The translations under genes and the position numbers were made by a program. From Flavobacterium ginsengisoli (lineage in GTDB: Bacteria; Bacteroidota; Bacteroidia; Flavobacteriales; Flavobacteriaceae), in contig NZ_CP121110.1 of NCBI RefSeq assembly GCF_029625315.1, forward strand, positions 3,729,001-3,793,000: DNA of 64,000 nucleotides. The letters run 5' to 3'. The notes under the pieces were generated by a model. It was not told where the DNA came from and searched no databases. It worked only from the letters and a program-made list of their open reading frames with translations. Shown one piece after another: positions 45,641 to 55,329 of the stretch; within the stretch, counting starts at the first letter, position 1, and the number at the start of each line of letters is the position of its first letter.

Positions 45641-46912
45641 ATGTTACAAATTGCATTTATTAGAGAAAATCAAGAGAAAGTAATCAAGGCTTTAGCAAAA
45701 CGAAATATCGATGCTAAAAGCGTTGTTGAAGAAGTGGTTCAATTAGACGAAAATCGTCGTGTTGCACAAGTGGAATTAGACAATACTTTATCAGAATCTA
45801 ATAAATTGTCCAAAGATATTGGTGAATTGATGAAAGCTGGAGAGAAAGCTAAAGCGACAATCTTAAAAGAAAAAACAGTTTCGCTAAAAGAAAAAAGCAA
45901 AGAACTGAGCGAAAAAGCAGAAGCTTTGGCCGTTGAGTTAACGAATAAATTATACACTTTACCAAATCTACCGGCTGATATTGTTCCTGAAGGAAAAACT
46001 CCAGACGATAACTTAAATGTTTTTCAAGAAGGAGATATTCCCGTTTTGCACGAAGGAGCACAACCACACTGGGAATTGGTGAAGAAATATGATATTATCG
46101 ATTTTGAATTGGGTGTAAAAATCACTGGTGCAGGATTTCCTGTTTATAAAGGAAAAGGAGCTCGTTTACAACGTGCTTTAATCAATTACTTTTTAGACAA
46201 AAATACCGCTGCAGGATATAATGAAGTTCAGGTTCCTCATTTAGTAAACGAAGCTTCAGGATTTGGAACGGGACAATTGCCAGACAAAGAAGGACAAATG
46301 TATCATTCTACAATTGATGATCTATATTTGATTCCAACAGCTGAGGTTCCAGTTACCAACTTATTCCGCGATGTTATTTTAAACGAAAGTGATCTTCCTG
46401 TTTTACATACAGCATATACACCATGTTTTCGTCGTGAAGCAGGTTCTTACGGAGCTCACGTTCGCGGGTTAAACCGTTTGCACCAATTTGATAAAGTAGA
46501 AATTGTTCGTGTAGAGCATCCAGATAATTCTTATGCTGCGCTTGATGGAATGGTTGAACACGTAAAAGAGATTCTTCAAGAATTGAAATTACCTTATAGA
46601 ATTTTACGCCTTTGCGGAGGTGATATGGGATTCACATCTGCGTTGACGTATGATTTTGAAGTGTTTTCTACAGCACAAGATCGTTGGTTAGAGATCAGTT
46701 CTGTTTCTAACTTTGAAACTTTCCAGGCAAATCGCTTGAAATTACGTTTCAAAGACAAAGACGGAAAAAACCAATTGGCTCATACGCTTAACGGAAGTTC
46801 ATTGGCGCTTCCGCGTGTTTTAGCTGGAATTATTGAAAATTACCAAACTCCAGAAGGAATCGTAATTCCAGAGGTTTTACGTCCTTACTGCGGATTTTAT
46901 ATTATAAATTAA
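45641..46912 (+). CDS. serS: seryl-tRNA synthetase
   Basis: This is a complete 423-residue class II synthetase. The N-terminal arm is a long helical hairpin (about 30-105) that binds the extra arm of tRNA-Ser. Motif 2 is FRREAGSYGAHVRGLNRLHQF near 262 (landmarks FRREAG and HQF), and motif 3 is NGSSLALPRVLAGIIENYQ near 385. No frame problem is present. It is upstream of lgt, in the same direction but separated by a repeat-type gap. Confidence 0.97.
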   Translation: MLQIAFIRENQEKVIKALAKRNIDAKSVVEEVVQLDENRRVAQVELDNTLSESNKLSKDIGELMKAGEKAKATILKEKTVSLKEKSKELSEKAEALAVELTNKLYTLPNLPADIVPEGKTPDDNLNVFQEGDIPVLHEGAQPHWELVKKYDIIDFELGVKITGAGFPVYKGKGARLQRALINYFLDKNTAAGYNEVQVPHLVNEASGFGTGQLPDKEGQMYHSTIDDLYLIPTAEVPVTNLFRDVILNESDLPVLHTAYTPCFRREAGSYGAHVRGLNRLHQFDKVEIVRVEHPDNSYAALDGMVEHVKEILQELKLPYRILRLCGGDMGFTSALTYDFEVFSTAQDRWLEISSVSNFETFQANRLKLRFKDKDGKNQLAHTLNGSSLALPRVLAGIIENYQTPEGIVIPEVLRPYCGFYIIN

Positions 46913-46914
46913 TT

Positions 46915-46985
46915 TAGTTTACAGTCTCAGTCTCAGTTTACAGTTTCGGCTGTGGACTGTGACTGAAAACTGTGACTAAAAATTA
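46915..46985. repeat. dispersed repeat, AGTCTCAGTTTACAGT type
   Basis: AGTCTCAGTCTCAGTTTACAG is followed by the rough complement ACTGTGACTGAAAACTGTGA. A second copy fills 47805-47900 between lgt and the TPR gene. Confidence 0.65.
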
Positions 46986-46991
46986 CAACTT

Positions 46992-47834
46992 ATGAAAAAC
47001 GGAATATTAAATTGGAACGTAGATCCTGTCATTTTCTGGATTACGGATAGTTTTCCGTTAAAATATTACGGAGCTCTTTTTGCCTGCGGACTTCTTCTCG
47101 GGTTTTATATCGTCAGAAACATATATAAAAAAGAAAATCTTTCCTTAGACAATCTCGATTCTTTACTTATTTATGTCATTGTCGGAACCGTTTTAGGGGC
47201 AAGACTTGGACATTGTTTCTTTTACGAACCAGACTATTTCTTCAAACATCCTATAGAAATTCTTTTACCAATACAAAAGATAAAAGGAGCTTATCAGTTT
47301 GTTGGTTATCAAGGTTTGGCAAGTCATGGAGGTTCGATCGGAGTTATTACGGCAATGATTTTATATTGTCGAAAATTTAAAGTTCAATTTTTAGGGCTTT
47401 TAGATAAAATGTCTGTTGCGGTTCCTGTAACGGGTGCTTTTATCAGAATGGGAAATTTTATGAACTCTGAAATTTATGGAAAACCTACTGACGGAAGTTG
47501 GGGAGTGATTTTTCAGAGAGATGATTTAATTCCTAGACATCCAACGCAATTGTATGAAGCTTTTGCTTATATATTGATTTTTGGAATTCTGTTTTATATG
47601 TACAAATCAGAAAAAATCAGAAATGCGCAAGGATTAATCTTCGGAACTTTCTTAACTTTATTATTTACAGCTCGTTTTATAATTGAATTTTTCAAAGAAA
47701 ATCAAGAAGCTTTCGAGAATAATATGCTGATTAATATGGGACAAATTTTAAGTATTCCATTTATTTTAATTGGTTTGGGCTTGATTTTTTGGAAAAGTAA
47801 AAAAGTCTCAGTTTACGGTAACAGTTTACAGTAG
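46992..47834 (+). CDS. lgt: prolipoprotein diacylglyceryl transferase
   Basis: The 280-residue membrane enzyme moves diacylglycerol onto the lipobox cysteine of prolipoproteins. It has about seven membrane segments. Family landmarks are KYYGALFACGLL near 22, GARLGHCFFYEPDYF near 70, GLASHGGSIGV near 110 (the HGG region) and RMGNFMNSEIYGKPT near 150 with the catalytic RxGNF..NSE. It is needed for the many lipoproteins of this window. Confidence 0.97.
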   Translation: MKNGILNWNVDPVIFWITDSFPLKYYGALFACGLLLGFYIVRNIYKKENLSLDNLDSLLIYVIVGTVLGARLGHCFFYEPDYFFKHPIEILLPIQKIKGAYQFVGYQGLASHGGSIGVITAMILYCRKFKVQFLGLLDKMSVAVPVTGAFIRMGNFMNSEIYGKPTDGSWGVIFQRDDLIPRHPTQLYEAFAYILIFGILFYMYKSEKIRNAQGLIFGTFLTLLFTARFIIEFFKENQEAFENNMLINMGQILSIPFILIGLGLIFWKSKKVSVYGNSLQ

Positions 47835-47905
47835 CTAAAAACTAAAAAGTCAGAATTTATAGTCCTAGTACTGGCTGAGAACTGCGACTGAAAACTAAAT
47901 AAAAA
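47805..47905. repeat. second copy of the AGTCTCAGTTTAC repeat
   Basis: AGTCTCAGTTTACGGTAACAG and CTGAGAACTGCGACTGAAAAC repeat the unit seen at 46915. Its start overlaps the last codons of lgt, so the C-terminus of Lgt is partly repeat-derived. Confidence 0.6.
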
Positions 47906-47910
47906 GCAGT

Positions 47911-49694
47911 ATGAAAAACATATTGATGGGTATCGTTTTATTATGTTCTGGTTTTGCGTTTGGACAAAACGAGCAGTTGGCTCAATACTATTACGACAAA
48001 GGAGATTTTGATAAAGCGAAAATTAGTTATGAAGAGCTTTTGCGAGCTGCGCCATCTAATACTCAGTACTTTTTAAGAACGATCGATTGTTATCAGCAAT
48101 TGCGGCAATTTGCAAACGCCGAAAAAGCAATTCAAGATCGTTTTAATCGCTATAAGCAAGGTGTTTTTTTAGTTGAAATGGGATACAACTTTCAATTGCA
48201 GAAAAACGATTCGAAAGCCAAAAATTACTACGAACAGGCAATCGAGAAAATAAAAACAAGTCCGAATGATGTTTACGGAATTGCAAGTTCATTTGAGAAA
48301 AAAGTATTGCTAGAATATGCTTTAAAAGCTTATCAGACTGCAATGCAAGTTCAGCCCAACTTTAATTTCAATTTCCAAATCGGAATGCTGTACGGTCAGT
48401 TAGGAAAAACCGATTTAATGATTGATTTGTTATTGACAGAATCTTTCACAAATCCGCAGAATACTAATCTGATTCAGACGCAACTTTCTCGATTCATGAA
48501 TGGAGAAACCGATAATACCGCTTTTAAAGATGCCATGCGAAAAGCATTAATCTTAAAAACTCAGAAAGATCAAGATGTTTTCTGGAATCATTACTTAAGC
48601 TGGTTTTATGTGCAAGAAAAAGAATTCGGAAAAGCATTCATTCAAGAAAAAGCCATTTACAAACGCGAACCAGAATCGTTGATGAGCATTGTCAATTTAA
48701 GTCAGTTTGCATTGAATGAAGGAGACAATGATACGGCAGAAGAAATTCTAAATTTCATTCTTCAAAATACTAAAGACCGTGATTTGCTGATTCAAAGCAA
48801 TGCGAGTTTAATGCAAATAAAGATCGATAAAGCGCAGGAAAAAGATTATCCAGCAATCAGTCAAGAACTGCAAGCAATTGTTGGCAACTTACGAAATAAA
48901 TCCTTTTACCTTATCTTTGCAAATCATTCAAGCTCATTTTCTGGCTTTTAATTTGAAAAAAACAGAAGAGGGGAAAGCTGTAATGAAAAAGGCTTTGGAA
49001 TTGAATTTAAACGAATATCAAAAAGCCGATGCAAAAATGGAGTTGGCGGATATTTTGCTTTTGGAAGAAAAAATACAATCAGGCGCTTATTTATTATTCG
49101 CAGATTCAATTGGATTTAAAGAATGATGTAATGGCGCATGAAGCCAGTTTGAAAGCGGCAAAAACAAGTTATTACAAAGGTGATTTTGAATGGGCAAATA
49201 AACAGTTTAAAGAATTAAAAGCCGCAAACACACAATTGATCGCCAATGATGCTTTAGAATATTTTCTGTTAATTAATGATAATACCGCAGCAGATTCGAC
49301 TCAAGTGGCGCTGAAACAGTTTGCAAAAGGAGATTTTTTAATTTATCAGAATAAAAAGCAAGAAGCGATAGCGCAATTTCAAAATATTCTAAAAACGTAT
49401 AAAGGGCAAGAAATTGAAGCGGTAACTTTATTGCGTTTAGGCAAAGTTTATGAAAGTCAGAAAGATTTTGCTTCGGCTTTAAGCCAATATCAGCAAATTA
49501 TTGACAATCACAGCGACGGAATTTATGTAGACGAAGCGCTGTTTTTCTCGGCTGAAATTTATAACGATGAATTAAAAGATCCAGAAAAGGCAAAACCTTT
49601 ATATGAAAAGGTAATTTTTAACCATCAAGACAGTATTTATTTTGTCGATGCCAGAAAAAAATACCGCGAGTTAAGAGGAGATAAGAATTTATAG
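47911..49694 (+). CDS. TPR-repeat protein (two frameshifts)
   Basis: Three frames (47911-48951, 48878-49126 and 49029-49694) give one 593-residue secreted protein. It has a signal peptide (ending AFGQ near residue 19) and at least eight tetratricopeptide-like repeats along its length (for example YYYDKGDFDKAKISYEEL and LYEKVIFNHQDSIYF). The first break is at GCAAGC (48870-48875), where GCAGC restores ELQQLLATYEINPFT. The second is one extra A in the run 49068-49073, restoring LLLEEKYNQALIYY. It is probably a periplasmic or outer-membrane scaffold. It follows lgt, but with a repeat in between. Confidence 0.83.
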
Positions 49695-49698
49695 TTCG

Positions 49699-49746
49699 GT
49701 TTAATCGTTTATTCGGTTAATCGATTAACCGAATAAACGATTAAAC
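49699..49746. repeat. 48-base perfect palindrome
   Basis: The sequence from 49699 to 49746 is its own reverse complement, centred on TCGA at 49721-49724. The arms begin GTTTAATCGTTTATTCGGTT. It can form a very long hairpin, and it lies just after the TPR stop, so it may end that transcript. CTCAGAACCTTAGAATCTTA copies follow at about 49800-49840. Confidence 0.9.
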
Positions 49747-49850
49747 AAGAAAAATTAGTAAAATGATGATTTGAAAAGATTTAAGAATCAAGAGAAAAAA
49801 ACTCAGAACCTTAGAATCTTAACATCTCAGAACCTTAGATTAGAAAAGAA

Positions 49851-50162
49851 ATGATTATTTATAACGTTACCACAAACATACACGAAAGCGTTCATGACCA
49901 ATGGTTAAAATGGATGCAGGAAAAACACATACCCGAAATTCTCGCAACTGAAAAATTTTCTTCTGCACGAATTGTAAAAGTTTTGGTTGAAGAAGAAATG
50001 GGCGGAATTACATATTCTGTACAGTATATAACAGACAGTAAGGAAACTTTGGAGAAATTTTATATTGAAGATGAACCAGAATTTCATAGAGAAGCTTTAA
50101 GTCTATTTGCAGACAAAATGCTTTCTTTCAGAACAGAATTAGAGGTTATTTCGGAGCATTAA
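49851..50162 (+). CDS. DUF4286 family protein
   Basis: The 103-residue protein matches DUF4286: YNVTTNIHESVHDQWLKWM at the start, HIPEILATEKFSSARI near 27 and ITYSVQYITDSKETLEKF near 54. It is a small cytoplasmic ferredoxin-like fold with no known function. It stands upstream of rsmA, as in other Flavobacteria, which may indicate a shared transcript. Confidence 0.87.
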   Translation: MIIYNVTTNIHESVHDQWLKWMQEKHIPEILATEKFSSARIVKVLVEEEMGGITYSVQYITDSKETLEKFYIEDEPEFHREALSLFADKMLSFRTELEVISEH

Positions 50163-50335
50163 ATTTTTAATTCTCGGTCTTGGCTCTCAGTTTTTGGTTT
50201 ATAATTGAGAAAAAAGCATAAAAACTTGCCGTCTTTGAGACTTTATTGCAAAAAAACAAAAATAAAGCTTTGCTTCTTAGTGCCTTTACAACAAAAAGAA
50301 TACTTTTGCAGACCTCGTGGCAAACAAGAAATGAA

Positions 50336-51125
50336 ATGGAAAAAGTAAAAGCCAAAAAACATTTAGGACAGCACTTTCTTAAAGACGAAAGTATTGCAAA
50401 AGCTATTGCAGATACTTTGACTTTTAAAGGATATGAGGAGGTTTTAGAAATAGGACCAGGAATGGGTGTGCTTACTAAGTATTTGCTCGAAAAACCAATT
50501 AATACACACGTTATTGAAATCGATACCGAATCTGTAGCGTATTTGGATGCCAATTATCCGAAATTAAAGAATAAGATTATCTCTCAGGATTTCCTGAAGT
50601 ATAACATAAATGAAGTTTACGAAAATAAACAGTTTGCCATAATAGGTAACTTTCCTTATAATATTTCTTCTCAGATTGTTTTTAGAACTTTAGATCTTAA
50701 ACATCAGATTCCAGAGTTTTCTGGAATGTTTCAGAAAGAAGTAGCTGAGCGCATCTGCGAAAAGAAAGGCTCAAAAACCTACGGAATATTATCAGTTTTA
50801 GCTCAGGCTTTCTATAATACAGAGTATCTGTTTACGGTTGATGAAAACGTTTTTATTCCTCCGCCCAAGGTGAAATCGGGTGTGATGAGAATGACCCGAA
50901 AGGAAGATTATAACCTTCCTTGTAGCGAAAAGTTATTTTTTACAGTTGTAAAAACGGCTTTTCAGCAGAGACGAAAAACATTACGTAACAGTTTGAAAAC
51001 ATTAAATTTATCAGACAATTTGCGAGAAGACACTATCTTTGATAAACGTCCGGAGCAGACTTAGCGTAGATGAATTTATTGAACTAACTCAAAAAATAGA
51101 AGCCAATGGAGTTCAAAATCAGTAA
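50336..51125 (+). CDS. rsmA: 16S rRNA dimethyladenosine transferase (frameshifted at its end)
   Basis: This enzyme dimethylates two adjacent adenines near the 3' end of 16S rRNA. The start [18 protein letters not shown] at 50336 has the usual QHFL motif, and an upstream ATG at 50246 is rejected. SAM binding is [13 protein letters not shown] near 42, and the catalytic NFPYNIS is near 104. The frame stops at 51064 after RPEQT, but one extra A in GCAGAC (51055-51060) explains it: with GCAGC it reads [18 protein letters not shown] and ends at 51125, 262 residues. The restored end overlaps mgtE by 20 bases. Confidence 0.95.
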
Positions 51126-52512
51126 AGAATTAATCAAACAGATTGCTCAACTTATTCAGGCAAAAAATAATAAGGAGCTTGAAATCTTGCTAAATGATAT
51201 TCACCATGCAGATTTCGCCGAAATTCTTGATGAAGTAGAAATTGATGATGCAACTTATATTTTCAAAGTTTTAGACAGTGAAAAAACCGCCGAAATTCTA
51301 CTTGAATTAGACGATGATTTACGTGAAAAAATCTTAAGCCGACTTTCTCCAAAAGAAATTGCGGAAGAACTTGATGAGCTTGAAACCAATGATGCGGCAG
51401 ATATTATTGGTGAACTTTCAAAAGATCGTAAAGCTGAAGTTATCTCAGAACTTCAGGATGTTGAGCACGCAAAAAGCATCGTAGATTTACTTCGATACGA
51501 TGAAGATACCGCTGGAGGTATAATGCATAAAGAATTAGTGAAGGTAAATGAAAACTGGAATGTTTTAACCTGTGTCAAAGAAATGCGAATTCAGGCAGAA
51601 AATGTTTCCAGAGTTCATTCTATATATGTAGTTGATGATGAAAATCGTTTAAAAGGAAGATTATCACTTAAAGATTTATTGACTACTTCGACCAAAACAC
51701 AAATCTCGGATATTTACATTAGAAAATTAAATTATGTAAATGTTGAAACGCCAGATGTTGATGTTGCGCGTTTAATGGAGAAATATGATTTAGAGGCAAT
51801 TCCAGTTGTTGACGAATTAGGACGCTTGGTTGGTCGCATTACAATTGATGATATTATCGATGTCATTAAGGAAGACATCGAGAAAAGAGATACCGAAGAT
51901 ATTCAGAAATTCGGGGGATTAGAAGCCTTAGAATTGCCATATGTGCAAACACGACTTGTAGAGATGGTTAAGAAAAGAGCGACATGGCTTGTTGTTCTTT
52001 TTATTGGAGAAATGTTCACTGCTTCGGCAATGGGATTTTTTGAAGGAGAAATCGAAAAAGCTGTTGTTTTGGCATTATTTGTTCCGCTTATTATATCGAG
52101 TGGAGGAAATTCAGGATCACAAGCTGCAACTCTTATTATTCGTGCAATGGCTCTAAAAGAGTTAACGCTAAAAGATTGGTGGTATGTAATGAAAAAAGAA
52201 ATCGCTTCGGGTTTCTTATTGGGTGCCATTTTAGGGATTGTCGGTTTTATCAGGATATTTATTTGGCGACAAACTGGGCTTTATGAATATGGAGAACATT
52301 GGCTTACAATTGGTCTTGCCGTATCGCTTTCATTGGTGTTTATCGTTTTATGGGGAACTTTGTCTGGCTCGATGATTCCGTTTTTATTAAAGAAACTTAG
52401 GCTAGACCCCGCAACTTCATCGGCACCTTTTGTAGCTACTTTAGTAGATGTAACTGGATTAGTAATCTATTTTACAATTGCTTCTTTGCTTTTAAAAGGA
52501 AAGTTGCTTTAA
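51106..52512 (+). CDS. mgtE: magnesium transporter
   Basis: This is a complete 468-residue MgtE channel. The N-terminal helical domain (about 1-130), two CBS domains (about 135-255) with acidic residues that sense Mg2+, a plug helix and five membrane helices (about 285-468) follow in order. Channel landmarks are IISSGGNSGSQAATLIIRA near 330 and DPATSSAPFVATLVDVTG near 430, which hold the pore aspartate. It overlaps rsmA by 20 bases when that frame is restored, so they are co-translated. Confidence 0.96.
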   Translation: MEFKISKELIKQIAQLIQAKNNKELEILLNDIHHADFAEILDEVEIDDATYIFKVLDSEKTAEILLELDDDLREKILSRLSPKEIAEELDELETNDAADIIGELSKDRKAEVISELQDVEHAKSIVDLLRYDEDTAGGIMHKELVKVNENWNVLTCVKEMRIQAENVSRVHSIYVVDDENRLKGRLSLKDLLTTSTKTQISDIYIRKLNYVNVETPDVDVARLMEKYDLEAIPVVDELGRLVGRITIDDIIDVIKEDIEKRDTEDIQKFGGLEALELPYVQTRLVEMVKKRATWLVVLFIGEMFTASAMGFFEGEIEKAVVLALFVPLIISSGGNSGSQAATLIIRAMALKELTLKDWWYVMKKEIASGFLLGAILGIVGFIRIFIWRQTGLYEYGEHWLTIGLAVSLSLVFIVLWGTLSGSMIPFLLKKLRLDPATSSAPFVATLVDVTGLVIYFTIASLLLKGKLL

Positions 52513-52554
52513 AATAATCTATTTGTTTCTAAAAAAATAGCTAGATCTGATTCT

Positions 52555-52630
52555 TGAATTCTAGATTTTTGCCACAAATTAGCAGTTTGCAGTGATTTAA
52601 AATCTCTAAAATCTGCGTAATTTGCAAGCG
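52555..52630. repeat. dispersed repeat, GCCACAAATT type
   Basis: TTTTTGCCACAAATTAGCAG and AATCTGCGTAATTTGC are a single diverged copy of the unit clustered at 30 kb. Confidence 0.6.
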
Positions 52631-52675
52631 GAAAATGCTGTTTACCAACCAGAAATAAATTAAAGCCAAACCAAA

Positions 52676-53453
52676 ATGAAAGTACACATTATTGGAGGAG
52701 GAAACCTTGGGGTTTCTATTGCCTTAGGGATTGCTAAATTCTCGAAAAACAACCAAGTTACTGTCACTAGAAGAAACACTGCAAGTATTCAATATTTATC
52801 AGAATATGGCATTACGGTTTCAAACGATAATAAACACAACATTCAGGAAGCTGATGTTATAATTTTAACCATAAAACCGTATCAGGTAGATATTGTTTTG
52901 GCTGAGATTTTGCCAGTTATTAAAAACAAAACAATTGCTTCTGCAGTAAGCGGATTGTCTTTGGATGTTTTTCAAACCAAAACAAACTACGAATATCCTG
53001 TAGTGCGCATTATGCCAAATATAGCGGCGCAATTTGGAGAATCGGCAACTTGTATTTCTTTTCCAGAAAAATATAAAGAAAATGCTACTCCAATTGTAGA
53101 TTTATTCCAAGATTTAGGAACAGCTCCTGTGATCGACGAAAAATTGATGGACGCGGCAACAGTTTTAGGTGCTTGCGGAACAGCTTATGCATTGCGTTAT
53201 ATTCGTGCCTCTATGCAAGCGGGAATCGAAATCGGTTTTGATTCTAACACTGCTTTAGCAATTGCAAGCACAAACAGTAAAAGGAGCCGCAAAAATGCTT
53301 TTAGAAGAACGAGTGCATCCAGAACAATTGATCGATCGTGTAACGACGCCTCAAGGCTGTACGATTGTCGGTTTAAATGAAATGGAACATAATGGTTTCA
53401 GCTCATCATTAATTAAAGGAATTAAAACTTCTTTAAAACAGATCAAAGGTTAG
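52676..53453 (+). CDS. proC: pyrroline-5-carboxylate reductase (frameshifted)
   Basis: This enzyme makes proline from pyrroline-5-carboxylate with NAD(P)H. The Rossmann motif is IIGGGNLGVSIALG at residue 4, with VRIMPNIAAQFGES near 112. The frame breaks after TALAIA, and another frame continues AQTVKGAAKMLLEERVHPEQ to 53453. The sequence has GCAAGC at 53264-53269 where GCAGC gives AIAAQTVKGAAKM, as in other ProC proteins. The restored protein has 258 residues, close to normal length. It is convergent with the cytochrome gene. Confidence 0.94.
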
Positions 53454-53473
53454 TTTTAAAGAAATTCCAATAT

Positions 53474-53519
53474 TTAAAAAATCCAAATTCCAGTTTAAAC
53501 TCGAATTTGGATTTTTTTG
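53474..53519. terminator. bidirectional terminator
   Basis: AAAAAATCCAAATTC pairs with GAATTTGGATTTTTT with a 12-base loop, between convergent proC and the cytochrome gene. Confidence 0.85.
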
Positions 53520-53528
53520 TTTCAGAAA

Positions 53529-53948
53529 TTAATGATTTCGTTTTATTGAACAGTAATCTATTATTAAATTCAAGTCTTTTTCTTTTACGCGTTCTGAAAA
53601 CATCGTTCGATGATAATCTATTCCTAATTGTTGAATTTTTGTAGTATCGATTTTATGATTTTTACCAATAACCCATTTTACAAAAACTAATGAATCTACT
53701 CCACGAAGCGGTGGCCCTGTATTTTTGAAATCTAATTTATGACAAGCAGCGCAGTTTGAATTGAATATCTCTCTTCCTTTTTCTTGATTTTTGGATAGCT
53801 TTGGTATTCCACAAAAGACAGGAACAGGTGTCGCACAGTAAAAATCTGAAATCGGCGGTTTATATGTTATGACTTGATAGAGAATAATACCAACAAGCAA
53901 TATTATGAGAGATATTGATATTGCAAGTATTTGTCTAATTCTTTTCAT
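53529..53948 (-). CDS. membrane-anchored monohaem cytochrome c
   Basis: The 139-residue protein has an N-terminal membrane helix (residues 7-28) and one haem site CAACH near residue 69, with a possible methionine ligand in TMFSERV near 115. Two cysteines before the haem (YCATP and VFCGIP) could form a disulfide. It should carry electrons in the periplasm. It is 39 bases downstream of nhaA in the same direction. Confidence 0.88.
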   Translation of the reverse strand: MKRIRQILAISISLIILLVGIILYQVITYKPPISDFYCATPVPVFCGIPKLSKNQEKGREIFNSNCAACHKLDFKNTGPPLRGVDSLVFVKWVIGKNHKIDTTKIQQLGIDYHRTMFSERVKEKDLNLIIDYCSIKRNH

Positions 53949-53987
53949 CAGTTAAACTCAGTAATTAGAATTTAAAACATTCGAAAT

Positions 53988-55122
53988 TTACTTTCTGTTT
54001 AATGTATATTTTAAATAAAAGAATCCCATTAATCCTGCTAAGAAGGAAGCAATCAGAATGGCTATTTTAGAAAAAACGACAATTTCAGGGTTTTTGAATG
54101 CTAAAACTGTTATGAAAATTGACATAGTAAAACCAATTCCGCCTAACATTCCTGCTCCTAAAATGTGTGCCCATTTCAAGTTTTTCGGTAAAATGCATAA
54201 ACCCGAAGTTACACCTACTGAAGAGAAAAGCAAAATTCCAAGAGGTTTTCCAACTACAAGCCCCAAAATAATTCCGTAAGTATTAACATGACTAAGACCT
54301 TCGTGCCAATTGTCTGAAATTGTTAAAGCAGTATTTGCAATTGCAAACAACGGCAAAATGAAAAAAGCAACTGGCCTATGTAAAAAGTGCTGTAGCCTAT
54401 ATGAAGATGTTTTTTCGCCACCATCTCCAAACGGAATAACAAACGCTAAAATCACACCAGTTATGGTTGCGTGAACTCCAGAATTAAGCATAAAATACCA
54501 CATTATTGCTCCACCGATCAAATATGGAATTAGATTGTGAATTTTCATTCGGTTTAAAACAAATAGTAGCCCCCAAATTCCAAGAGCAATTCCAAGATTT
54601 AAAAAAGAGATTGATGTTGTGTAAAAAATGGCAATCACGATAATTGCTCCTAAATCGTCAATTACAGCCAAAGCAGTTAAAAAAACTTTTAATGAAGTAG
54701 GAACTTTATTGCCAAGAAGCGATAAAATCCCGATTGCAAAGGCAATATCGGTTGCCATCGGAATTCGCTCCGTTTTGTGTAGTTGTTCCATAGTTTAATG
54801 CCAAAAAAATTGTCGCAGGAACAAGCATTCCGCCAAAAGCGGCCATAATTGGCAGTGAAGCATTCTTAATGTTGGATAATTCGCCATGATAAATTTCGCG
54901 TTCCAGTTCTAATCCGATCAAAAGAAAAAAGATTGTCATTAATCCATCATTAATCCAATGCGTTATAGAGTGCCCCGAAATTTCTTTCTCCCAAAAAGCA
55001 ACATATGGAACTTGAATAGAAGAGTTGGCAAGATAAAGAGATAAAATCGTGACAAATAGCAAGATAATCCCTCCCGATTTTTCGTTTTCAAAAAAGGCTT
55101 TAAAAGTCTTGGTTAATTTCAT
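53988..55122 (-). CDS. nhaA: Na+/H+ antiporter NhaA (frameshifted)
   Basis: This antiporter swaps internal Na+ for external H+. The N-terminal frame (to 54706) starts MKLTKTFKAFFENEKSGG at 55122 and includes LIGLELEREIYHGELSN. The second frame (53988-54791) has IPMATDIAFAIGIL, ALAVIDDLGAIIVIAIFYT with the ion-binding aspartate pair, and GIGFTMSIFI, the last typical NhaA helix. The break is at 54765-54771 in what is probably NGAGIPMATD, where two bases seem lost (or one gained). The restored length is about 378 residues. Two ATGs upstream of 55122 would add atypical residues. A -7-like TAACTTTG lies at 55176-55183. Confidence 0.93.
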
Positions 55123-55329
55123 TGGGAAGATTTTCTGAAGATTTATATGATGGATTTGAAAAATCCTTATTCTTTCAAAGTTAGAAAAAAAACCGCGCAA
55201 TAAAAAAGTATTTGCCATGAAGCCTTGAACAGATAAGGTTTTTTCAGGTTTTTTTGGTTTTAAATTATCTCTTACGACTTTATGAGGTTATATTTCCCGT
55301 ATTTTTGTATTTATAAAATTCAGTAAAAA

